NCBI GenBank assembly: GCA_022820835.1
Contig: JAJEET010000019.1
Location: forward strand, 1 to 64,000
DNA from: Candidatus Poribacteria bacterium
GTDB lineage: Bacteria > Poribacteria > WGA-4E > WGA-3G
Direction: 5' to 3'
Length of the DNA stretch: 64,000 bases
The notes under the pieces are model-generated. The model had not been told where the DNA came from. It made no database searches and worked only from the letters and a program-made list of their open reading frames with translations. Each line of letters starts with the position of its first letter. The stretch's first letter is position 1. The translations under genes and the position numbers were made by a program. Shown here one piece after another: positions 27,720 through 37,025 of this stretch.

Positions 27720-28610
27720 ATGAAAAATATATTTTTTAGATGGTGGGGATGCGGTGCGTTTGACGTTCGCTTTGGCGACATCAACATCGCCTTCGATCCA
27801 TACCTTTTCAATCAGAACTTAGCAGATGCGCAGCCGATATATGACTATATCTTCATCTCCCACGAACATTTCGATCACTGCCATCCTGTTACTTTGCGGA
27901 AGTTATGTCGCGGCGAGCGTTTTAAGAAACTGTTCGTCAATCCCGGATGCATGACACCCGCGCAACCGATCGCCGAGAAATATGGCGATGCCGCATTTGA
28001 ACGCGATCTACCCATCACCAAGCATGTGCCTGCCGATAAAGTACAGGTTCTCTACCCGAAACATCTCAACGAGGATCAAGGGACATCGCGAGCGTTTCAA
28101 GGTTCTGATACGCTCAACCTCGGCGATATTCAGGTCGAAACGATTGAAAGCGGCGAGAACCAGACCCCAGATTTACCGACAAACGGTTATCTTATAACAC
28201 ACACAAAAAAGAACATCTCAATCTTACATACCGGCGATTTGCACGAACCGTACCCGGCGTTGGAAAACCTACGCGGTAAGGTTGATTTCCTGATTCACAT
28301 GAAACTCGGTATCGGTGCTGGGCTTGCACCGCGACTGATGACGTTGATAGATTTGATCCAACCGCGTTTCGTGATACCGACGTATTATCGAACCGATCGG
28401 AAATCCGATCCTATTCCAGAGGGACACTGGCCCCCGAACGTCACCGATGAAATGGCGTTTATTGAATCGATGCGTGCCACTATTGGCGATAAAACACAAC
28501 TCCTCCCGTTCACTGCCGGTATAGAATACGAAGTAAAGATGCCAGAGAAACAGGTCATCTGGAAATGGGAATGGTTCAACACATGGGATGTTCCACCCTG
28601 GCGCGAATGA
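27720..28610 (+). CDS. MBL-fold metallo-hydrolase (UlaG-like)
   Basis: WWGCGAFDVRFGDINIAFDPYLF; HEHFDHC; ILHTGDLHEPY; VIPTYYRTD. Confidence 0.85.
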   Translation: MKNIFFRWWGCGAFDVRFGDINIAFDPYLFNQNLADAQPIYDYIFISHEHFDHCHPVTLRKLCRGERFKKLFVNPGCMTPAQPIAEKYGDAAFERDLPITKHVPADKVQVLYPKHLNEDQGTSRAFQGSDTLNLGDIQVETIESGENQTPDLPTNGYLITHTKKNISILHTGDLHEPYPALENLRGKVDFLIHMKLGIGAGLAPRLMTLIDLIQPRFVIPTYYRTDRKSDPIPEGHWPPNVTDEMAFIESMRATIGDKTQLLPFTAGIEYEVKMPEKQVIWKWEWFNTWDVPPWRE

Positions 28611-28674
28611 AACTTGAAGATACAATTTCGCCCTGCCATTCTAAGATACGCTTACAAGCAAGGAGTTACCACAC

Positions 28675-30765
28675 ATGAAACGGACACGTTTTCTGATTTT
28701 GACGGTGTTTTTTTGCTTGATACTATTTCAAGCGAACGCCTCTGCACAGGATTATACCCAATGGCATTTACCAGACGGTGCCAAAGCGAGACTCGGAAAA
28801 GGCACAATAACCGGAAATGTCCAATATTCTCCCGATAGCAGCCTCATCGCAGTTGCCAGCTCCATCGGTGTCTGGCTTTACAATGCCGAAACGCATGAAG
28901 AGGTTAACCTACTCATCGGGCATACAGATGCGGTGTCTGCTGTCGCCTTTTCACCAGATGGTCAGACGCTTGCAAGCGGAAGTTATGATGGAACGATCCA
29001 GTTGTGGAACCCACACACCGGTGAACTGAAAACGTCGCCCGAAGGACACAACCGTGGTATTACATCCCTCACGTTTTCGTTACAGAACGATATCCTTGTG
29101 AGCGGCAGCGCGGACAGAACTATTCGATTATGGAATGTGAAAACAGACAGCTACATAACAACCCTCAGTAGACATACAGGACCGGTCACTTCGGTTGCAT
29201 TCAGCCCAGATGGACTTATACTTGCCAGTGGGAGTGGACATAGAGACTACACAATCCGCCTATGGAACATGAATGATCTACGGAATGTACAGGATCAGCT
29301 TCACCTCGGTGCCCTCATCGGGCACGGATTAGGTGTCACTTCGGTTGCATTCAGCCCAGATGGCGAGACGCTTGCAAGCGGGAGTTGGGACACCACCGTT
29401 CGGTTATGGGATTTACAGACCCTTGAAAACGAAGCAACCTTCACTGGATATATGAATGGTGCCGTCTCCGACACCGGGCACACGAGAGGTGTCACTTCTG
29501 TTGCGTTTTCGCCAGATGGTCGAACACTCGCCAGCACAAGTGAAGATAAAACGATTCGATTGTGGGATCCTGACATGCGGTACACCAAGGCAACCCTCAC
29601 GGGGCATTCAGCTTCAGTTACCTCCATTGCATTCAGTTCAGATGGGCAGACGCTTGTCAGTGCCAGTGATGACCAAAGCATTCAGTTTTGGGATTATGCC
29701 ACTTTTGAACATAAGTCTACTATCACTGGACATATTTCCCCGATTAATGCGCTCGCGTTTGCCCCTGATGGACAGGTTTTGGCAAGTGGAGGCGACGGCA
29801 TGGCAATTCGTTTGTGGCACACAGATGCCGGGCAGCTTCAGAATACACTCATTGGACACGAAGGACGCATCTTTTCTGCCGCGTTTTCGCCAGATGGCGG
29901 AACCCTCGCCAGTGGCGGAGCGAAACCGGATACAGCAATTCGATTGTGGGATGTACACGCTCTCCAACCTAAGACCCCTATCATAAGCCATAAACATGGT
30001 GTTGAGTCCGTCATGTTTAGCCCAGATGGTAAAACGCTTGCCAGTGGAAGTTGGGACAGCACCGTTCGATTGTGGGATGCTGATACAGGTGAACACAAAG
30101 CGACTCTCAAAGCCGGTACCAATGTCTATTCTGTTGCGTTCAGCCCGGATAGTCGCACGCTTGCCAGTGACGGGCAAAACAATACAATTGGCTTGTGGGA
30201 TGTAGAAAGTGGAGAACGCCAAGCAGTACTGATAGGGCATTCGCGCCCTGTTGATTCTGTTGCGTTCAGCCCAGACCGGGTTACGCTTGCCAGCGGCAGT
30301 CGCGATAAAACAATTCGATTGTGGAATACACAGACAGAGCAACCCGATAGGATCCTCACTGGACATACAAATCGAGTCAAATCTATTGTATTCTTCCCAG
30401 ATGGTAAGACCCTCGCCAGTGGCAGTTGGGATAACACAATTCGGTTGTGGGATACACAGACGGGGCAGCTCCAAAATACCCTCATGGGTCATACGGCTTT
30501 TATCAACACGCTTGCACTCTCGCGGGATGGCAGCACACTTGCCAGTGGTAGTGAGGATGGTACGATTCTTTTATGGGAGTTCCCACCTTTTGTCCCTGAG
30601 AGAGTAGGGGATGTCAACAGTGATGGCGTCGTGAATATCCAAGATTTAGTACGGGTCGCCTCGAATTTCGGACAAACTGGTCCAAATCCGGCAGATGTTA
30701 ACGGTGATGGTATTGTGAATATTCGGGACTTGGTGCTGGTCGCTTCTCAATTTGATGATAATTAG
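28675..30765 (+). CDS. Secreted WD40 repeat protein (14 repeats by eye) with C-terminal type I dockerin
   Basis: Signal peptide, AQDYTQWHLPDGAKARLGKGTITGN leader, WD40 repeats, then GDVNSDGVVNIQDLVRVASNFGQTGPNPADVNGDGIVNIRDLVLVASQF. Confidence 0.92.
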   Translation: MKRTRFLILTVFFCLILFQANASAQDYTQWHLPDGAKARLGKGTITGNVQYSPDSSLIAVASSIGVWLYNAETHEEVNLLIGHTDAVSAVAFSPDGQTLASGSYDGTIQLWNPHTGELKTSPEGHNRGITSLTFSLQNDILVSGSADRTIRLWNVKTDSYITTLSRHTGPVTSVAFSPDGLILASGSGHRDYTIRLWNMNDLRNVQDQLHLGALIGHGLGVTSVAFSPDGETLASGSWDTTVRLWDLQTLENEATFTGYMNGAVSDTGHTRGVTSVAFSPDGRTLASTSEDKTIRLWDPDMRYTKATLTGHSASVTSIAFSSDGQTLVSASDDQSIQFWDYATFEHKSTITGHISPINALAFAPDGQVLASGGDGMAIRLWHTDAGQLQNTLIGHEGRIFSAAFSPDGGTLASGGAKPDTAIRLWDVHALQPKTPIISHKHGVESVMFSPDGKTLASGSWDSTVRLWDADTGEHKATLKAGTNVYSVAFSPDSRTLASDGQNNTIGLWDVESGERQAVLIGHSRPVDSVAFSPDRVTLASGSRDKTIRLWNTQTEQPDRILTGHTNRVKSIVFFPDGKTLASGSWDNTIRLWDTQTGQLQNTLMGHTAFINTLALSRDGSTLASGSEDGTILLWEFPPFVPERVGDVNSDGVVNIQDLVRVASNFGQTGPNPADVNGDGIVNIRDLVLVASQFDDN

Positions 30766-30813
30766 GTGCCACAGTAACCGAGGAAAAAATCGAAAATTTG
30801 GAGGACAATTGAC

Positions 30814-31839
30814 GTGTCAACAAACCGACGCCTTCGAGTCGCTTTCTACGGCTGTGGTAACTTCGCGAAACGGACGCGTATTCCAAACCTGTTGCAAACT
30901 GATTCGGTCGATATTGTCGCTGCCTGCGATAGCAATTTACAGGCGGCAGAAGGGATCGCTAAAGAATTCGAGATTCCAAGTGTCTATCACAGCGGGAATG
31001 GCGGCGCATATAAAATGCTTGACGCTGAAGCCATTGATGTGTTATACTCTATCGTGCCGGCATACGTACGGACAGATGTCGAAGTGACTGCGGTAGAAAA
31101 AGGAATCCACTTATTTAGCGAGAAGCCGCAGGCAATCACGATGCGGGTTGCGCGTCGCATAGACGACGCTGTTCAGCGATCCGGTGTTATCAGCACCGTC
31201 GGTTTTCGTGAAAGGTATCGTCCGATTTTTCAGGAGGCACGCCGGTTTTTGGCGGACAAGAACGTTGTTCATATCCGTTTCCAGAGTTTCGGCGGGTTGC
31301 CGCCTTCAACAGATGATGGTGGTGCCAAAACGTGGTGGGCAGAGATGGACAAGTCCGGTGGTCGCGCTTTAGATTGGGGTGTCCATGCAACGGATTACAG
31401 TCGGTTCATGACAGGTTTGAATGTCGCGCGCGCGCAAGCCTTCTATTGTGAGCGATCGGTTTACGCAACCGCGTTGTCCTCAAGTTTTAACTACTGTTTT
31501 GACAATGGAGCTACCATGACGCTCAGTTTCGTCTCAGCCGGTTCCAGTCCGAAGAACGAACCGTGGTTTACGGTCTTTTATGAGGGTGGATGCCTCGAAA
31601 TTTACCGGTATGATCGGATTGAGGTGAACGGCGAGGTCCTCTATAAAGCGGACGAATTTGATCCGTGGTTAGAGCAGGATAAGACCTTTGTCCGCGCCGT
31701 ACAAAGCGGCGATGCGAGCCTTCTTCAGAGCGATTATCATGATGGGTTGTTCTCTTTAGCCCCTGTTCTGGCTGGTTGGGAATCCGCCCGACGTAACGGG
31801 GAATGCATGAATATCGCATCATTCATGGATGAAGTATAA
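30814..31839 (+). CDS. Gfo/Idh/MocA family oxidoreductase
   Basis: LRVAFYGCGNFAKRTRIPNLLQTDSVDIVAACD; KGIHLFSEKPQAITMRVARRI. Confidence 0.92.
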   Translation: MSTNRRLRVAFYGCGNFAKRTRIPNLLQTDSVDIVAACDSNLQAAEGIAKEFEIPSVYHSGNGGAYKMLDAEAIDVLYSIVPAYVRTDVEVTAVEKGIHLFSEKPQAITMRVARRIDDAVQRSGVISTVGFRERYRPIFQEARRFLADKNVVHIRFQSFGGLPPSTDDGGAKTWWAEMDKSGGRALDWGVHATDYSRFMTGLNVARAQAFYCERSVYATALSSSFNYCFDNGATMTLSFVSAGSSPKNEPWFTVFYEGGCLEIYRYDRIEVNGEVLYKADEFDPWLEQDKTFVRAVQSGDASLLQSDYHDGLFSLAPVLAGWESARRNGECMNIASFMDEV

Positions 31840-31867
31840 TTTAAACAGACGTATGCACTCCTTCTGC

Positions 31868-31890
31868 AGTCGGGGTTTGTAACCCCGACT
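31868..31890. terminator. Hairpin terminator
   Basis: AGTCGGGGTT-tgt-AACCCCGACT perfect 10-bp stem downstream of the oxidoreductase gene. Confidence 0.6.
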
Positions 31891-31944
31891 TCTGTAGGCG
31901 TGTGATTAATTATAGATTTAAGAAAAATAAATGGGGATTAAAAT

Positions 31945-32160
31945 ATGGATGCCAGATTGAAAAAGATTCAGATTACACCGATGAAATTTGATAAGGAGGG
32001 CGCGATGCAGCGAGAAGAATTCGCCACACTTACCCTCGAAGTACCCATGGACAGTACAGCGCAACGCGCTGCTATTATCCAGTTGTGTGAGCTCCTTGAT
32101 CAAGAATGGGTTATCGTTGATGTTGAAGGTAAAAACATTGTGGCTGTCAGTACCGCCTAA
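31945..32160 (+). CDS. Small hypothetical protein (71 aa)
   Basis: Intact ORF MDARLKKIQITPMKFDKEGAMQREEFATLTLEVPMDSTAQRAAIIQLCELLDQEWVIVDVEGK. Confidence 0.55.
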   Translation: MDARLKKIQITPMKFDKEGAMQREEFATLTLEVPMDSTAQRAAIIQLCELLDQEWVIVDVEGKNIVAVSTA

Positions 32161-32162
32161 TT

Positions 32163-32270
32163 TAATAGTTATAAGTTGTTAGTTATAAGTTGTTGGTTAA
32201 AAGGGGCACGTAACGCAATCAAAAACCTCTTAACTTATAACCTCTTAACTTATAACTTATAACCTTAAAA
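32163..32270. repeat. Inverted array of AGTTATA-type heptamers
   Basis: TAGTTATAAGTTGTTAGTTATAAGTTGTTGGTTA ... TTAACTTATAACCTCTTAACTTATAACTTATAACC around a ~30-nt spacer. Confidence 0.75.
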
Positions 32271-32274
32271 AAAT

Positions 32275-33417
32275 ATGAAAAAGAAATGGCTTTTTACACC
32301 CGGTCCCACACCGATCCCGCCTGAAGCATTGTTGGCGATGGCGGAGCCGATAGATTACCATCGCAGCAAAGATACCGTCGCTTTAATTAAAGATATTCTT
32401 GATAAACTTAAACACGTCTTCCAAACTGACAATGATGTCCTCTTTCTAACATCATCGGGGACCGGCGGTATGGAAGGCGCAGTTGCCAACTTACTGTCTC
32501 GTGGGGATAAGGTGATTGTCGTCCGAAGCGGTAAATTCGGGGAACGGTGGGGTGAGATTTGTACCGCTTTCGGTGTTGACATCGTACCTATTGACGTAAA
32601 GTGGGGAGATGCTGTCGATCCGCAAGTCGTGGAAACCCTCTTAACTGAACACCCGGATGTCAAGGCGGTTTACGCAACACTCTGTGAGACTTCAACCGGT
32701 GTTCTACACGATATTGAGGCATTGGCGCGCCTGACCCGGGTTCGCCCAACGCTTTTGATCGTTGACGCTGTCAGCGGGCTCGGTGCTGACGATTTACAGA
32801 TGGACAATTGGGGTGTGGATGTTGTTGTCTCTTGTACGCAGAAAGGGTTGATGACACCCCCCGGTCTGGCGGTCGTGGCACTCAACGAACGCGCGTGGGA
32901 GGCAGTCTCGCGCTCGGATCTCCCGAAATATTACTTCGATTTTCGCAAGGCTTACGAGACCGGATTAGCAGGTTCTGTCCCCTATACACCCGCAGTAACA
33001 CTACTTACCGCACTTCAGGGTGCGTTGACCCGTATCTGTGAGGAAGGTATCCGCAGGACGATTGCGCGCCATAGTCGTTTAGCTGAAGCGACGCGGCATG
33101 CTGTTAAAGCGTTAGGGTTTACCCTCTTTGCTACATCACCGGCGAATACCGTAACCGCAATCCAGCTACCAGAAGAAATCGATGGAAAAGCGTTTCTCAA
33201 ACTGATGCTCGACAAATATGGTATCACTTATGCTGGTGGTCAGAGCCAGTTAAGTGGTAAGATCATCCGGATCGCCCACCTCGGTTGGGTGGATGAAAAC
33301 GACGTTATCGTCGCTATTTCCGCGTTTGAGCGAGGTCTAATCGAGATCGGTTGCGATATTCCACTCGGCGCGGGCGTTACCGCCGCACAAGAGGTTTTTA
33401 CAAAATGGACCTCGTAA
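32275..33417 (+). CDS. Class V PLP-dependent aminotransferase (alanine-glyoxylate aminotransferase-like)
   Basis: FTPGPTPIPPEALLAMAEPIDYHRSKD; TSSGTGGMEGAVANLLSRGDKV; VSCTQKGLMTPPGLAVV (PLP Lys); GITYAGGQSQLSGKIIRIAHLGW. Confidence 0.93.
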   Translation: MKKKWLFTPGPTPIPPEALLAMAEPIDYHRSKDTVALIKDILDKLKHVFQTDNDVLFLTSSGTGGMEGAVANLLSRGDKVIVVRSGKFGERWGEICTAFGVDIVPIDVKWGDAVDPQVVETLLTEHPDVKAVYATLCETSTGVLHDIEALARLTRVRPTLLIVDAVSGLGADDLQMDNWGVDVVVSCTQKGLMTPPGLAVVALNERAWEAVSRSDLPKYYFDFRKAYETGLAGSVPYTPAVTLLTALQGALTRICEEGIRRTIARHSRLAEATRHAVKALGFTLFATSPANTVTAIQLPEEIDGKAFLKLMLDKYGITYAGGQSQLSGKIIRIAHLGWVDENDVIVAISAFERGLIEIGCDIPLGAGVTAAQEVFTKWTS

Positions 33418-33528
33418 AGTGGAGTTCGGTATAAGAAAAATTGAACCCTTCTGCCCCGGAAGGTTCAACTTGTGCCCAACAATCAATAATTAATTTTATT
33501 ATATTCTTGGGCATAAAAGGAATTAATT

Positions 33529-34536
33529 ATGAAAACAGCATGCTTGTCATTTCTCACACTATTTTTGACTCTTGCAATACTTCTGCCGGACACACTTGCA
33601 CATCCACGCGATGATGCTAAAGCTCGCCTCAGTATAGGTAGTGCGATGGAGGTAATCTATTCTCCAGATGGTAGTCTGATTGCGGCAGCGAGTTCTGCCG
33701 GTATCTCGATATATCATGGACATTCGGGTAAAAAACTTTATATGCTCACCGGACATGTGGATACAGTCAACAGCGTCTGTTTTTCACCAGATGGAAGAAC
33801 TATTGTGAGTGGAGGCTTCGACAAAACTGTCCGTCTATGGGAGGCCAACACTGGACAGCACCTGAAAACTTTCATTGGACATATAGAGGCAGTCAACAGT
33901 GTGTGCTATTCACCGGATGGAAAAACTATCGCCAGTGCCGGCCAGGACAACGATGTGTGGTTATGGGATGCTGATACCGGACAGCACCTGAAGACTTTCG
34001 TAGGACATACAAACGATATCAACAGTGTCTGTTTTTCACCAAATGGAGCAATTGTCGCCACTGCCAGTGGGGATTATATGGATAGTCAGGACCACACAGT
34101 CCGTCTATGGGATGCCGACACCGGAAAACACTTGAAAACGCTCACAGGGCATACATGGGCAGTCTTCAGCGTGTGCTTTTCACCCGATGGAAAAACCATC
34201 GCTTCTGCCAGTGGAGACGAAACAGTGCGGTTATGGGACGCTACTACCGGAAAACATCTGTATACTCTTGATAAGTCGCATAAATCTGCTGTCAACAGCG
34301 TGTGCTTTTCGCCAGATGGAAAAATTATTGCTACTGCCAGCGGTATGCTAATTGATGAACATTCCCCTGAGAGTGATGACAACAAGATTAGGTTGTGGGA
34401 TGCTGCTACAGGACAACACTTGAGAACCCTTATAGGCCATAGCGTATGGGTCAACAGCGTCTGTTTTTCACCTGATGGAGAAACTATCGCCAGTGCCAGT
34501 TCGGATGGCACCATTCGCCTATGGGATGTCGAATAA
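33529..34536 (+). CDS. Secreted WD40 repeat protein (7 repeats by eye)
   Basis: Signal peptide; seven GH...VNSVCFSPDGKTIASASGDxTVRLWDADTG repeats. Confidence 0.92.
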   Translation: MKTACLSFLTLFLTLAILLPDTLAHPRDDAKARLSIGSAMEVIYSPDGSLIAAASSAGISIYHGHSGKKLYMLTGHVDTVNSVCFSPDGRTIVSGGFDKTVRLWEANTGQHLKTFIGHIEAVNSVCYSPDGKTIASAGQDNDVWLWDADTGQHLKTFVGHTNDINSVCFSPNGAIVATASGDYMDSQDHTVRLWDADTGKHLKTLTGHTWAVFSVCFSPDGKTIASASGDETVRLWDATTGKHLYTLDKSHKSAVNSVCFSPDGKIIATASGMLIDEHSPESDDNKIRLWDAATGQHLRTLIGHSVWVNSVCFSPDGETIASASSDGTIRLWDVE

Positions 34537-34545
34537 CCGAAATAG

Positions 34546-34675
34546 GACTTACGCACTTCCTCATAATCTTGGAGTCTATCTCGTAAGTACCGGTTGGCAT
34601 GTATTGAAAACAACTTTTGATGAGAAGGTAGATTAACTGCAAGTCCGCCTGATAGCGGATTTAGGGGTTTCTTCT
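34546..34675. repeat. Interspersed GGACTTACGCA...CCTGATAGCGGATTTAGGGG element
   Basis: GGACTTACGCACTTCCTC ... AAGTCCGCCTGATAGCGGATTTAGGGGTTTC. Confidence 0.6.
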
Positions 34676-34676
34676 T

Positions 34677-35951
34677 ATGGCTGAAACGACACTTTTTGAT
34701 GCCTCGTATGAACAGCGAAAAAGGCCGTTGCTAACCCAAACGTTGGAACGGCTCCGTCCGATTTATAGTCAGTCGGAGTTGGACTTTTTACGTATCGACA
34801 GTATGAGCCGCGAAGGATTGGCACAACGTTCCGGGCGCGGGTTTGTCAATCGAGATATTCTTGAAACGGTACTCGGCAATTTGCTGGAATGTGTCGCACC
34901 GGGGTCGCACAATGCACCGCATCTCGAGCACCAGAGACGCGAACTCACTGAGGCAATCGAAGAGGTGGCAGACCAGCTCTATGCAATGGTTGCACAATCC
35001 TTTTTGGCTGTTAAAGACGAAACACCACTTGATACTGCGCTCGAAACCGCCTTTTCACTTCTCTGGGAACTCCCATGGTTTAAAAGTCGAGCACTCTGGA
35101 ATCGTTTCGCTTCTCTCAAAGACCCGGCTGTCTGGGATGCGTATCTTCTTCACACCGGTATTTCACGAGAAAAACTCGCAGCCATCGATTTCCGATCCCA
35201 AATTGATACGGCAATTCAGGAACGCACCTTTGAACCGTATCAAGACTTTCTCGGCACTCTGAATCTCGCCAATGTTTTGGGCTATCAGCTCCAGTTGGTA
35301 GGGAGTACGTACCCAGGGTGGCGTGTGCTGTTTTATCATGATGTCGCGCACGCACTAACACGGAGTGAACCGCCCAAAGAGAGTCCAGACATCCAGAGAG
35401 TCCCTGTCCCCTTGTTGCCGCGCGCTATTTCCGAACTTGCTGGCCGTTACTACCAAGCCGATTTGCACCCAGAAACGCAGATCGGTGATGCCAATTTCCT
35501 TGAACACCCGCATCGCGGTGTAACCACCGGTCAAACAGGAATTATCGGTTCTGGATGCGTCATCTATCCGAGCACATTTGGTGGTTTGAGTGTCAAAGTC
35601 AAACAACGGCATCCTGTCATCGGTGACTTTGTTGAAGTCGGTACCGACACCAGCCTTCTCGGACCCGTGCGGATTGATGACCACTCCACCATCGGCACGA
35701 ACACTGAAATTTATGGGTTCGTTGAAATTGCGCAGCGGTGCCGTATCGGGTCGTCTGTTGTTATCGGAACGATTCGCGGTGCCTCGGATCATCCAGGACG
35801 GATTTATATCGGAGATGAAGTGCGAATCGGCGATGGAACGGTTATTGAAAACACATCAGAGATGGACCTGATTATACCGAATCGCGCCCAGATCCCGGCG
35901 CGAAGCCATGTTGCTAATGATGGTTTTGGATTCCCGCGGTACATTGTCTAA
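34677..35951 (+). CDS. Serine acetyltransferase-like hexapeptide-repeat protein
   Basis: FYHDVAHALTR; LPRAISELAGRYYQADLHPETQIGDANFLEHPHRGVTTGQTGIIGSGCVIYPSTFGG with left-handed beta-helix repeats. Confidence 0.8.
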   Translation: MAETTLFDASYEQRKRPLLTQTLERLRPIYSQSELDFLRIDSMSREGLAQRSGRGFVNRDILETVLGNLLECVAPGSHNAPHLEHQRRELTEAIEEVADQLYAMVAQSFLAVKDETPLDTALETAFSLLWELPWFKSRALWNRFASLKDPAVWDAYLLHTGISREKLAAIDFRSQIDTAIQERTFEPYQDFLGTLNLANVLGYQLQLVGSTYPGWRVLFYHDVAHALTRSEPPKESPDIQRVPVPLLPRAISELAGRYYQADLHPETQIGDANFLEHPHRGVTTGQTGIIGSGCVIYPSTFGGLSVKVKQRHPVIGDFVEVGTDTSLLGPVRIDDHSTIGTNTEIYGFVEIAQRCRIGSSVVIGTIRGASDHPGRIYIGDEVRIGDGTVIENTSEMDLIIPNRAQIPARSHVANDGFGFPRYIV

Positions 35952-35989
35952 ATAGCAGATTCTCTGCCGTATGCCTAAAGGAGATAAGA

Positions 35990-36412
35990 ATGAAAAACAT
36001 CATGGATATGGAAACCTCTGAAGCCGTTGAACTTCTACAAATTCTCGTGAATGACCAGATTTTTGCTGCACGCGAGCGGCTTATCGGCTTGCTAAACAAA
36101 TCGCCTTCATCTGAGGATCAGGAGCAGCTTGAGATAGAGTTTCGCGAATTTTACTGCGGTTATGAAAGTCTCGCGTTCTTTCTTGAGACCTACGAGGCGG
36201 ATCCCCTTGAAGGGCTAGCACCGCACACATCAATCGCCAAAGAACTAAAACGGCAACGTGAGTACATCCTCGCCAATCGGAAGACGACGCTTGACGAACG
36301 GATGGCGAGACGCTCTGGTGCCTATATGATCAGCGACTCAATACGAAAAAAAAAATCTCGGAACTGCCACCAGACGAATATCGACAGTTGTTGTGGAGGC
36401 TCGTCAACTTAG
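35990..36412 (+). CDS. Putative RelE-associated partner, first repeat half
   Basis: VELLQILVNDQIFAARERLIGLL...IEFREFYCGYESLAFFLETYEADPLEGLAPH; homologous by eye to the next ORF; ends after an A10 tract. Confidence 0.6.
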   Translation: MKNIMDMETSEAVELLQILVNDQIFAARERLIGLLNKSPSSEDQEQLEIEFREFYCGYESLAFFLETYEADPLEGLAPHTSIAKELKRQREYILANRKTTLDERMARRSGAYMISDSIRKKKSRNCHQTNIDSCCGGSST

Positions 36413-36675
36413 AACTTTTCTCTGTACGTGAACGTTTCCTTGTGTTGTTGGAGCGGAAGGTGCCACTCCCGGAATTAGATGTTGTGTTCAGAGAGTTTTT
36501 CGTCGCCTACGAACTTTTGGAACTTGCATTGGAAGAATACTACTATGATCCGGATGATGGATTGGAATTGCGGCCGGAGGTTCTTGAGAGGCTTGAGCAA
36601 AGTGTGGCGGACATTGAAGCAGGCGGTAAGACTTATTCAATAGAAGAAGTCTTTGATGAGTCAGAAAGAGCATAG
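36388..36675 (+). CDS. Putative RelE-associated partner (antitoxin candidate), second repeat half
   Basis: LLWRLVNLELFSVRERFLVLL...VFREFFVAYELLELALEEYYYDPDDGLELRPEVLERLEQSV; immediately upstream of RelE. Confidence 0.6.
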   Translation: MLWRLVNLELFSVRERFLVLLERKVPLPELDVVFREFFVAYELLELALEEYYYDPDDGLELRPEVLERLEQSVADIEAGGKTYSIEEVFDESERA

Positions 36676-36677
36676 TT

Positions 36678-37025
36678 TTGTATACTTTGCTGTACTCTCC
36701 ACGTGCCCGATCTGATCTACAGCGTTTGGATCCTTCAATAGCCCAACAAATTCGCAATAAGTTAGAATGGCTCTGTGAAAATTGCGACAAGAAACGACAT
36801 AAGGCACTGAAGGGTAGACACAAAGGGAAATTTACTTTAAAAATAAATGATTACCGCGCCCTTTATACCTTTGATAGAGGGACACGCGTGCTAACTGTCC
36901 ACGAAGTCGGGCACCGCAGTAAAGTTATTAGGTGTCATTGTACCGACAGTTATTCTACGCAAGCTTTCATCAGAATAGGAAAATATGGAAAAAATACAAC
37001 GCGCGCTCATCAGCGTCTACGATAA
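36678..37025 (+). CDS. RelE/ParE family toxin
   Basis: YTLLYSPRARSDLQRLDPSIAQQIRNKLEWL...HKALKGRHKGKFTLKINDYRALYTFDRGTRVLTVHEVGHRSKVIR; TTG start; 3' end overlaps purH. Confidence 0.85.
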   Translation: MYTLLYSPRARSDLQRLDPSIAQQIRNKLEWLCENCDKKRHKALKGRHKGKFTLKINDYRALYTFDRGTRVLTVHEVGHRSKVIRCHCTDSYSTQAFIRIGKYGKNTTRAHQRLR

